Of a stretch of 5,437 bases of DNA, positions 1 through 5,437 are shown piece after piece. The notes beneath the pieces are model-generated. The model was given only the letters and a program-made list of their open reading frames with translations, was not told the origin of the DNA and ran no database searches. The stretch's first letter is position 1. Each line of letters begins with the position of its first letter. Source of the DNA: an uncultured Bacteroidales bacterium (GTDB lineage Bacteria > Bacteroidota > Bacteroidia > Bacteroidales > Muribaculaceae); the NCBI GenBank assembly GCA_900554345.1, contig USHH01000154.1:1-5437 (forward strand). The letters are read 5' to 3'. The position numbers and the translations under genes were made by a program.

Positions 1-106
1 CGAGAGCCGTCGCGGCCAGAACTGCGGGCCATATCAGGTCCGGCTGTAGCTGGCCGGCGAGGATGCCGGCGAGAAGTCCTGCGAATGGGAGGAGAAAGGG
101 AGGCAT
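1..106 (-). CDS. N-terminus of a membrane protein, possibly ComEC/Rec2 (partial)
   Basis: An ATG at 104-106, 7 bp past the aroE stop, opens a frame that runs off the left edge of the window after 35 codons. The peptide starts MPPFLLPFAGLLAGILAGQ and continues with a second hydrophobic stretch (about residues 24-35, with tryptophan at 26), so it looks like the beginning of a polytopic inner-membrane protein. The LLPFAGLLAGILAG pattern resembles the first transmembrane segment of ComEC/Rec2 proteins, which commonly read roughly 'llPfiaGIl'. ComEC forms the channel that moves single-stranded DNA across the inner membrane during natural transformation. No catalytic or diagnostic domain is inside the window, so the name is tentative and another membrane protein is possible. 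No Shine-Dalgarno sequence precedes the ATG, which is normal for Bacteroidota. The tight spacing suggests co-transcription with aroE. Confidence 0.5.
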   Translation of the reverse strand, partial: MPPFLLPFAGLLAGILAGQLQPDLIWPAVLAATAL

Positions 107-113
107 GGGAGGG

Positions 114-869
114 TCAGTGTTGCCAGATGTTCCAGGCGAGGAGCGCCTGCAGGTGGAGCATCGCGAGTCCGTTTTTCACTGTCGCCCCACGCTCCGCGCA
201 GCGTTGCATGAAGGCGGTGACTGAGGGATTGTAGACGAGGTCGAGACATAGATGGCTTCCGCTGATGAGATGGTAGGGGAGCGGAGGTGCGCTTCCGGTG
301 TCGGGCCATGTGCCGAGCGGAGTGCAGTTCACTATTATCCGGTGGTCGGCGATTACCTGGCTGTCGACTTGCCCGTATGTGAGATTTCCTTTCTCTGTCG
401 AGCGTGACACTATATCGACATCCATGCCCATACGGCATAGCGCGTAGGCCACGGCTTTCGAGGCGCCCCCGCTGCCGCATACGAGAGCCTGCCGGCAGTC
501 TCCGGCGAAGGGCGCCGCCGAGTCTCGGAAACCCTCCCAGTCTGTGTTGTGGCCGGTGAGCCGCAATGGCAGTCCCGTCACCGGAGAAGGCGTGCTGCCT
601 GGCGTCACCTTCACTACATTGACAGCTCCGATATCCCGGGCTTCTTCCGATATGTCGTCGAGCCATTTGATCACCTCCGTCTTGTAGGGTATGGTGACGT
701 TGAAGCCTCTCAGCCCGGGATTTGACTTCAGGAAATCCGGCAATTCGTCGATGCTCTGCAGACACACCGGCTCATAATGCGCCTTGATTCCCTCCCGGCT
801 GAATTTCTCGTTGAAGAAGGCGGCGGAAAAGGAGTGGCCGAGGGGGCGTCCGATAAGTGCGTATTCCAT
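114..869 (-). CDS. aroE: Shikimate dehydrogenase (NADP+), AroE
   Basis: This 251-residue cytoplasmic enzyme reduces 3-dehydroshikimate to shikimate with NADPH, the fourth step of the shikimate pathway to chorismate. Family motifs appear in order: the substrate-binding GRPLGHSFS at 7-15 (S13, S15), NVTIPYK at 57-63 with catalytic Lys63, N84, NTDWEGF with catalytic Asp110, the Rossmann glycine motif GSGGAS at 132-137, SRSTEK at 155-160 in the place of the NADP-phosphate-binding loop, NCTPLG at 181-186, DLVYNP at 210-215, and the closing NGLAMLHLQA at 233-242. The ATG at 867-869 is chosen because MEYALIGRPLGHS is the normal family start. An upstream in-frame GTG at 918-920 would add 17 unrelated residues inside the peptidase gene. 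N84 and D110 are 26 residues apart, against 16 in E. coli AroE, so there is a short insertion. The gene lies 14 bp after the peptidase stop and is probably in the same operon. Confidence 0.96.
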   Translation of the reverse strand: MEYALIGRPLGHSFSAAFFNEKFSREGIKAHYEPVCLQSIDELPDFLKSNPGLRGFNVTIPYKTEVIKWLDDISEEARDIGAVNVVKVTPGSTPSPVTGLPLRLTGHNTDWEGFRDSAAPFAGDCRQALVCGSGGASKAVAYALCRMGMDVDIVSRSTEKGNLTYGQVDSQVIADHRIIVNCTPLGTWPDTGSAPPLPYHLISGSHLCLDLVYNPSVTAFMQRCAERGATVKNGLAMLHLQALLAWNIWQH

Positions 870-883
870 GGTTGCTGATTTAT

Positions 884-2800
884 TCACCAGATCACGGTGC
901 GTCTCTCCTTGTCCATCCACATCCCGTCACCCTCCTTGATATCGAAGGCTTCGTAAAACTCGTCGATGTTCTTCAGGGCCTCGTTCACCCGCAGCCAGGG
1001 AAGCGAGTGTGGATCGTTCTGTGTGCGCGACACTATGCTTTCCGGCCGGATATGTGTGGCCCAGCTGCGGGCATAGGCGGTGAAGAACTCCCGCAGGTGT
1101 TCCTTGGTGAGAGTCTCCCCCTTCTTCTCGAGCGCCATCTTCAGCGCTGTGAGCGCCAGTCTCACTCCTCCCTGGTCGGCTATGTTCTCGCCGAGGGTGT
1201 ATGTGCCGTTGGCGTGAAGGTCTTCCGCCACTTCCACCGAGTCATATTGTTCCCTTATGCGCTCCGTAAGCTTGTCGAATGCCTTGGCGTCTTCATCGGT
1301 CCACCATTCGTGGAGGTTGCCGTCCTTGTCGAACTTACGGCCGTAGTCGTCGAAGCCGTGCGTCATCTCGTGGCCGATGATGGCGCCGATGGCGCCGTAG
1401 TTGGCGCAGTCGGAGGCCGCGGGGTCGAAGAGCGGTGCCTGGAGTATTCCGGCCGGGAAGCATATCTCGTTGTTGAGCGGAGAGTAGTAGGCGTTGACTG
1501 TCTGCGGATACATGTGCCATTCCGCCTTGTCGACCGGCTTTTCGAGCTTTTTGATGTTTTTGCGGTAGAAGAATCTCGATATGTCCACTACGTTGTTATA
1601 TAGATTGTCGGCAGGATCTACCGCGCAGCCCGTGTAGTCTTCCCATTTGTCGGGATATCCTATCTTGACGCCGAAGGCGTCGAGCTTCCCGATGGCTCTG
1701 GCCTTGGTGGCGTCGCCCATCCATCCGAGTTCCTCGATATGGACACGCAACGCCTCGCGCAGGTTGTCTACAAGCTCGAGCATCCGGCTCTTGTATTCTG
1801 CCGGGAAATACTTCTCCACGTAGAGCTGGCCCACTATGTCGCCGAAGGTTGATATCGTGAAGGCCTGGGCCCGCTTCCACAGCGGCTTGCGTTTCTTCAC
1901 TCCGTTGATAGTCTTGCCGAAGAGCTCGAAAGATGCTTCCGAGAGGTCCTGGCCGAGTATCCCGGCTGCGTCGTCGAGCAGATGGAATATGATGAAGTCT
2001 TCCTTTTCCTGTGTCGATAGGGTTTCGATATATGAAAAAATGAAGTCGAGATGGTCGGGCACGGCCACATTGATCTCTTCCGGCACCTGTATATTCGTGA
2101 GTTCCATATAGCGGTCCCAGTCGAATGTGGAATATCGCTTCCTGAAGTCGTTCCACGACATGATGTGGTAGGTCTCCATAGGGTCGCGGAATGCCTCCTT
2201 GGGCTTCATGTGGCGGGCCATCTCGGTCTCCGTCTTCCTTACTGCCTGCCACACGCGCTCGGCTTCGGCCTCGCTGTAGCCGACAATCCCCATCACCTTC
2301 TTTACATAGACCTCGAATGCATTGAATATCCTGTCGTTGACGGGATTGCTCACCAGATAGTAGTCGCGGTCGCCGAGTGTGTTGCATCCCCCGCCGGCAT
2401 GGAGTATGTTTCTGCTGCTGTCCATCTTGTCAGGCCCCACGCCGATGCTGAAGAAGGGGATCAGTATCCCCTCGTGGAGCCATGCCATAAGTGCCGTGAA
2501 ATCCTCGCGCAGCAGCCGGCGTATCTTTTCGATTATCCGACATACGGGTTCCGGACCCTCGGCGTCGCGCCGTTTCACGTCCATGCTGAGCTCATAGATG
2601 TCGTTGACCTTCTGTGCCGGCGTCCCCTTCACGCTATGCTGCGGGTCGTCTGCGAGTCCGTCGATCAGCGTCTTGAGCTGGCGCTCGGTGCTGTCGTGTA
2701 TCTTGGTCATCACTCCCATCGTGGAGTAGTCGTCGGGCAGTGGATTCTCTTCAAGCCATTTTTCGTTGGCGTATGTATAGAAGTTATCTTGCGGTCGCAT
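884..2800 (-). CDS. pepO: M13 family zinc endopeptidase, cytoplasmic PepO type
   Basis: This 638-residue M13 (neprilysin/PepO) metallopeptidase is predicted to cleave oligopeptides. Zinc ligands are visible as HEMTH at 477-481 (H477, H481, catalytic E478) and E538 within GENIAD (537-542), with D542 supporting the site. The substrate-binding NAYY lies at 436-439. H598 and R604 (DPHSLPWLRVN) match in spacing the conserved His and Arg of neprilysin, and the chain ends in the family-typical VIW. The N-terminal M13 domain starts at once with RPQDNFYTYANEKWL, and there is no signal peptide, lipobox or membrane anchor. Many M13 enzymes are exported or anchored, but Lactococcus PepO is a known leaderless cytoplasmic member of similar length, so the protein is probably complete. 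No alternative in-frame start lies upstream. It follows the ABC-F gene by 31 bp. Its natural substrates cannot be read from the sequence. Confidence 0.93.
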   Translation of the reverse strand: MRPQDNFYTYANEKWLEENPLPDDYSTMGVMTKIHDSTERQLKTLIDGLADDPQHSVKGTPAQKVNDIYELSMDVKRRDAEGPEPVCRIIEKIRRLLREDFTALMAWLHEGILIPFFSIGVGPDKMDSSRNILHAGGGCNTLGDRDYYLVSNPVNDRIFNAFEVYVKKVMGIVGYSEAEAERVWQAVRKTETEMARHMKPKEAFRDPMETYHIMSWNDFRKRYSTFDWDRYMELTNIQVPEEINVAVPDHLDFIFSYIETLSTQEKEDFIIFHLLDDAAGILGQDLSEASFELFGKTINGVKKRKPLWKRAQAFTISTFGDIVGQLYVEKYFPAEYKSRMLELVDNLREALRVHIEELGWMGDATKARAIGKLDAFGVKIGYPDKWEDYTGCAVDPADNLYNNVVDISRFFYRKNIKKLEKPVDKAEWHMYPQTVNAYYSPLNNEICFPAGILQAPLFDPAASDCANYGAIGAIIGHEMTHGFDDYGRKFDKDGNLHEWWTDEDAKAFDKLTERIREQYDSVEVAEDLHANGTYTLGENIADQGGVRLALTALKMALEKKGETLTKEHLREFFTAYARSWATHIRPESIVSRTQNDPHSLPWLRVNEALKNIDEFYEAFDIKEGDGMWMDKERRTVIW

Positions 2801-2831
2801 TTTGTATTCTGTCAGTGGATGTTGTCTGTAT

Positions 2832-4769
2832 TCAGGCCCCGAGCGATTCGAGCTCGTTCTGTGCCTCTTCCCATTCCGTCATGGCGCTCTCGAGGGCGGC
2901 TGCGTTGGCGGCATAGCTGTCGAGTACCTCCTGCGAGGCGTCGCCCGACGAAAGGCGTCGCTCCAGTTCATGCTGGTCGCTCTCAAGCTCGCTGATGCGG
3001 CTCTCTGCTTCCTTCACCCTCTTCTCAGCCTTCCGCAGGCTCTTTTCGCGGGCCTTCTGTTCGGCATAGCTGAGCATGCGCTGCTCCTTCTCCGTGTTGA
3101 CGGGTTCTTCCGCTTTCGGAGTCTGCGATACGGAAGGGGAGAGCTCAAGCTCCGAGAGATGGGAGATGCGGCGTTTCTGCAGAAAGTCGTAGATACCTCC
3201 GAGATTCTCCGTCACCTTGCCACCTCCGAATTCATAGACCTTGTCGACGAGGCCGTCGAGAAACTCGCGGTCGTGGCTCACCACGATCACAGTGCCGTCG
3301 AAGTCCTTGATGGCCTCCTTCAGTATGTCTTTGCTCTGCATGTCGAGATGGTTGGTCGGCTCGTCGAGGATCAGGAAGTTCACAGGCTCCAGCAGAAGCC
3401 TGATCATGGCCAGGCGTGTCTTCTCGCCGCCGGAGAGCACTTTCACTTTCTTGTCGGAGGCCTCGCCGCCAAACATGAACGCCCCCAGTATGTCGCGCAC
3501 CTTTGTGCGCATGTCGCCGGTGGCCACGTTGTCTATGGTGTCGAATACGGTGATCTCGCCGTCGAGGAGCTGGGCCTGGTTCTGCGCGAAATATCCTATC
3601 TTCACGTTGTGGCCGATACGCAGCGAGCCATCGTAGGAGATCTGGTTCATGATGCATTTCACCAGCGTCGACTTTCCTTCGCCGTTCTTGCCCACGAAGG
3701 CAACTTTCTCACCGCGCCGCAGGGTAAGGTCGACATCGGCAAATACCTTATGGGTGCCGTAGGTTTTCCCCACTCCCTCCGCTATCAGCGGAAAGTCGCC
3801 CGAACGTGGCGCCGGCGGGAATTTAAGCCGGAGCCGCGAATTGTCGACCTCGTCGATTTCTATCGGCACTATTTTCTCGAGCTGCTTGATGCGGCTCTGC
3901 ACCTGCACCGCCTTCGTCGGCTTGTAGCGGAAGCGCTCTATGAAGTCGCGTATGTCGGCTATCATTTTCTGCTGGTTCTCGTAGGCCCGCGTCTGCTGTT
4001 CCACCCTCTCGCGGCGGAGCACGACAAACTCCGAATATTTCACCTTGTAGTCGTAGGCTTTGCCGCATGATATCTCGATGGTGCGCTTCGTCACGTTGTC
4101 GAGGAAGGCCCGGTCGTGGCTCACGAGTATCACGGCCTTCGCCTTGGTGAGTATGAACTGCTCGAGCCATTGTATCGACTCTATGTCGAGGTGGTTGGTG
4201 GGCTCGTCGAGGAGCAGCACGTCAGGGCGTGAGAGCAGGATCTTGGCCAGCTCCACACGCATGCGCCAGCCCCCCGAGAATTCGCTCGTAGGGCGGTCGA
4301 AGTCAGCCCTGCTGAAGCCGAGGCCGCAGAGTGTCTTCTCGATCTCCGCCTCCATGCTCTCCGCGGAGTCCATGGCGAGGCGCTCGTTGAGGAAGTTCAT
4401 CCTGTCGAGCAGCCGCTGGTAGTCTTCAGAGTCATAGTCGGTGGCTTCCGCGATGCGGCGCTCCACCTCGCTCAGCTCCTCTGCATAGGCCGTGGTGTTG
4501 CTAAAGGCCTTGCGGGCCTCTTCCTTGATGGTGGTGTCGTCGGCGAGCACCATCTGCTGGGGCAGGTAGCCCACGGTGGTGTCTGACGAGCGGCTCACGT
4601 TGCCGCTCGTGGGCGACTGCATGCCCGCGATGATCTTGAGAAGTGTCGATTTCCCGGCTCCGTTCTTGCCGGTCAGTGCTATGCGGTCCTGATTGTTGAC
4701 CACGAAGCTGATGTTGCTGAAGAGAGGCTTGGCCGAGAATTCGACCCCGAGATTGTTGACTGATATCAC
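2832..4769 (-). CDS. ABC-F family ATPase (ribosome-associated, duplicated ABC domains)
   Basis: This 645-residue soluble protein has two ABC ATPase domains and no membrane segment, the layout of ABC-F factors that bind the ribosomal E site and act on translation. Domain 1 has Walker A GKNGAGKST (34-42), signature FSGGW (164-168), Walker B LLLDEPTNHLD (185-195, E189) and the switch histidine H218. A charged helical linker at about 240-325, containing RFRYKPTKAVQVQSRIKQLEK, is the P-site tRNA-interaction region. Domain 2 has Walker A GKNGEGKST (360-368), signature LSGGEK (445-450), Walker B LILDEPTNHLD (466-476, E470) and H499. A charged C-terminal extension at about 555-645 is probably coiled coil, as in YheS/Uup-like members. 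The start is GTG (4767-4769), because MISVNNLGVEF aligns with the usual family start. It overlaps the lipoprotein stop as GTGA, suggesting translational coupling. The subfamily cannot be fixed by eye, so no symbol is given. All catalytic residues are present. Confidence 0.95.
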   Translation of the reverse strand: MISVNNLGVEFSAKPLFSNISFVVNNQDRIALTGKNGAGKSTLLKIIAGMQSPTSGNVSRSSDTTVGYLPQQMVLADDTTIKEEARKAFSNTTAYAEELSEVERRIAEATDYDSEDYQRLLDRMNFLNERLAMDSAESMEAEIEKTLCGLGFSRADFDRPTSEFSGGWRMRVELAKILLSRPDVLLLDEPTNHLDIESIQWLEQFILTKAKAVILVSHDRAFLDNVTKRTIEISCGKAYDYKVKYSEFVVLRRERVEQQTRAYENQQKMIADIRDFIERFRYKPTKAVQVQSRIKQLEKIVPIEIDEVDNSRLRLKFPPAPRSGDFPLIAEGVGKTYGTHKVFADVDLTLRRGEKVAFVGKNGEGKSTLVKCIMNQISYDGSLRIGHNVKIGYFAQNQAQLLDGEITVFDTIDNVATGDMRTKVRDILGAFMFGGEASDKKVKVLSGGEKTRLAMIRLLLEPVNFLILDEPTNHLDMQSKDILKEAIKDFDGTVIVVSHDREFLDGLVDKVYEFGGGKVTENLGGIYDFLQKRRISHLSELELSPSVSQTPKAEEPVNTEKEQRMLSYAEQKAREKSLRKAEKRVKEAESRISELESDQHELERRLSSGDASQEVLDSYAANAAALESAMTEWEEAQNELESLGA

Positions 4770-5125
4770 TGTTCCTGTTTCTCTTTTTCCAGTTTGTTGA
4801 TGCCGCGTCCGGTTATGCCGGCCACCTCCCGGCGTTGCTCGTCGGTGAGGTTGGCCTCGTCCTTGCTCAGGCGCGTTCCGATCTTGAATATCACCACTAT
4901 GTCGTCCTGCTTCTCAGGCGAGATGTCTTTGGGGTCCTGTTCAGCGGCTTCGAGCATATTGTCCATACCCTCGCTGTAGAGCTTTATGAGTCGGTCGTAT
5001 TCCTCTCCGGTGAGGGTCTCTTTCTGGAGAAGGTTGCGGGCGTCGTCTTTGTCAAACGACTTATGGCATGCCGTCATGCAGCATGCCACGACGAACGTTA
5101 TGATTGAAATAAGTATCTTTTTCAT
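4766..5125 (-). CDS. Small predicted lipoprotein of unknown function
   Basis: This 119-residue protein belongs to no family I recognise. It starts MKKILISIITFVVACC, a lysine-led hydrophobic leader of a lipoprotein signal peptide. The likely lipidated residue is C20 in the box MTAC; C15 (VVAC) is a second candidate. After cleavage about 99 residues remain. They are highly charged, predicted mostly helical and without further cysteines or membrane segments: KSFDKDDARNLLQKE, then a LTGEEYDRLIKLYSEGM stretch, and an end rich in Lys, Glu and Gln. The predicted location is the inner face of the outer membrane or the periplasm. The ATG at 5123-5125 lies about 24 nt downstream of the inferred transcription start, making this the first gene of the operon. 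Its stop overlaps the ABC-F GTG start by four bases. The signal peptide and codon pattern make the gene itself convincing; the function is unknown. Confidence 0.87.
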   Translation of the reverse strand: MKKILISIITFVVACCMTACHKSFDKDDARNLLQKETLTGEEYDRLIKLYSEGMDNMLEAAEQDPKDISPEKQDDIVVIFKIGTRLSKDEANLTDEQRREVAGITGRGINKLEKEKQEQ

Positions 5126-5155
5126 GAGTCGGGGAGTGAAAGGGGTGATTTATCG

Positions 5156-5187
5156 CAAAGATAATCAAAATTTCCCGTCCCCGCAAA
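5156..5187 (-). promoter_or_regulatory. Bacteroidetes-type promoter of the lipoprotein/ABC-F/pepO/aroE operon
   Basis: Read on the minus strand, a TTTG (-33 element, 5184-5187) is followed after exactly 20 bp by TATCTTTG (5156-5163), a perfect match to the -7 consensus TAnnTTTG used by the primary sigma factor of Bacteroidota. Transcription should begin near 5149-5150, giving a leader of about 24 nt before the lipoprotein ATG. That leader carries no purine-rich Shine-Dalgarno sequence, as expected in this phylum. The -33 element sits inside the U-tract of the groL terminator. No comparable element was seen in the short gaps between the downstream genes, so this may serve the whole operon. Confidence 0.82.
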
Positions 5188-5220
5188 TAAAAACAGGGGC
5201 AGCCGGATTGGCCGCCCCTG
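5185..5220 (-). terminator. Intrinsic terminator of groL
   Basis: On the minus strand, 25 bp past the groL stop, CAGGGGCGGCC pairs with GGCTGCCCCTG around the 5-base loop AATCC. The 11-bp stem is fully paired apart from one G-U wobble. It is followed directly by TTTTTATTT. This is a textbook Rho-independent terminator for transcription leaving groL. The other strand lacks a T-run after the hairpin, so termination should work in one direction only. Confidence 0.92.
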
Positions 5221-5245
5221 CGTGTTTATGTCGATGGCGATTTGA

Positions 5246-5437
5246 TTACATCATGCCGCCCATGCCGCCCATGCCGGGATTGCCCATCGGGGGCACAGGG
5301 TTCTCTTCTTTCTTGTCGGCGATCACGCACTCTGTGGTCAGGAACATGCCGGCGATGCTGGCTGCGTTCTCAAGTGCCACACGTGTCACCTTGGCGGGAT
5401 CGATCACGCCTGTGGCGAAGAAGTTCTCGAACTTGTC
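5246..5437 (-). CDS. groL: Chaperonin GroEL, C-terminal 63 residues (5' part outside window)
   Basis: The frame enters from the right edge and ends with TAA at 5246-5248. It encodes the last 63 residues of the 60-kDa chaperonin GroEL, which with GroES folds proteins in the cytoplasm using ATP. Recognisable parts are GVIDPAKVTRVALENAASIA and the following GMFLTTECVIAD, which belong to the end of the equatorial domain, and the flexible tail PGMGGMGGMM. The Gly-Gly-Met repeat tail is characteristic of bacterial GroEL and projects into the folding cavity. It appears in the DNA as a short 9-bp tandem repeat (ATGGGCGGC). groES normally lies upstream and would be beyond the window. A strong terminator follows, so groL is a transcription unit separate from the downstream operon. 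Confidence 0.98.
   Translation of the reverse strand, partial: DKFENFFATGVIDPAKVTRVALENAASIAGMFLTTECVIADKKEENPVPPMGNPGMGGMGGMM

Noticed and set aside
34..765. A 243-codon minus-strand frame overlapping aroE.
   Set aside because: It is an alternate frame of aroE with Arg/His/Pro-rich, low-quality translation, and it conflicts with the next gene's start.
870..920. An upstream GTG start for aroE at 918-920.
   Set aside because: The extra 17 residues match no AroE N-terminus and would overlap the end of pepO; the ATG at 867-869 gives the family-typical start.
857..1603. A 248-codon plus-strand frame opposite pepO, and a similar 314-codon frame at 2051-2995.
   Set aside because: Both mirror the conserved peptidase reading frame (the second also runs into the ABC-F 3' end) and show no motifs, plausible promoter or signal of their own.
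2802..4070. A 422-codon open frame on the plus strand opposite the ABC-F gene.
   Set aside because: It lies antisense to a gene with all ABC-F motifs. Its translation is rich in His, Leu, Val and Arg with no recognisable domain, as expected from the complement of GC-rich codons.
2832..4769. The ABC-F gene as an antibiotic-resistance determinant.
   Set aside because: The general sequence, C-terminal extension and housekeeping setting suggest a chromosomal YheS/Uup-like factor; nothing mobile surrounds it.
5249..5275. A 9-bp tandem repeat near the groL stop.
   Set aside because: It encodes the normal Gly-Gly-Met tail of GroEL and is not an independent repeat element.
1..5437. A defence system, prophage, insertion sequence, CRISPR array or RNA gene.
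   Set aside because: No spaced repeats, terminal inverted repeats, transposase, integrase or tRNA/rRNA pattern was seen, and nearly all of the window is coding sequence of known families.

Overview
The window looks like an ordinary chromosomal segment from a Bacteroidota genome, probably order Bacteroidales. Four observations point there: a near-perfect Bacteroidetes-type promoter (TTTG, 20 bp, TATCTTTG) at 5156-5187, start codons without Shine-Dalgarno sequences, GroEL and ABC-F sequences of Bacteroidales style, and a lipoprotein signal peptide. The base composition is visibly GC-rich, which fits Muribaculaceae or Alistipes better than Bacteroides proper. That family-level placement is inference only.

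Every gene lies on the minus strand, so transcription runs from high to low coordinates. At the right edge is the C-terminal end of groL (GroEL), closed by a strong intrinsic terminator. The promoter of the next unit starts inside that terminator's U-tract. It drives a closely packed run of five genes: a small predicted lipoprotein of unknown function (4766-5125), an ABC-F ATPase (2832-4769, GTG start overlapping the lipoprotein stop as GTGA), an M13 zinc endopeptidase of the signal-less PepO type (884-2800), shikimate dehydrogenase AroE (114-869), and the first 35 codons of a membrane protein that may be ComEC/Rec2 (1-106). Gaps between these genes are -4, 31, 14 and 7 bp, which supports one operon.

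The products do not form a recognisable single pathway. ABC-F acts at the ribosome, PepO degrades cytoplasmic oligopeptides, AroE makes shikimate for aromatic amino acids and chorismate, and the last gene is a membrane protein. The arrangement looks like a mixed housekeeping operon. No mobile element, CRISPR array, RNA gene, phage gene or defence system is visible. Long open frames on the plus strand are shadows of the real genes. Nothing here convincingly amounts to a new system. The points most worth a second look are the fused terminator/promoter, the uncharacterised lipoprotein coupled to ABC-F, the leaderless M13 peptidase and a short insertion in AroE.
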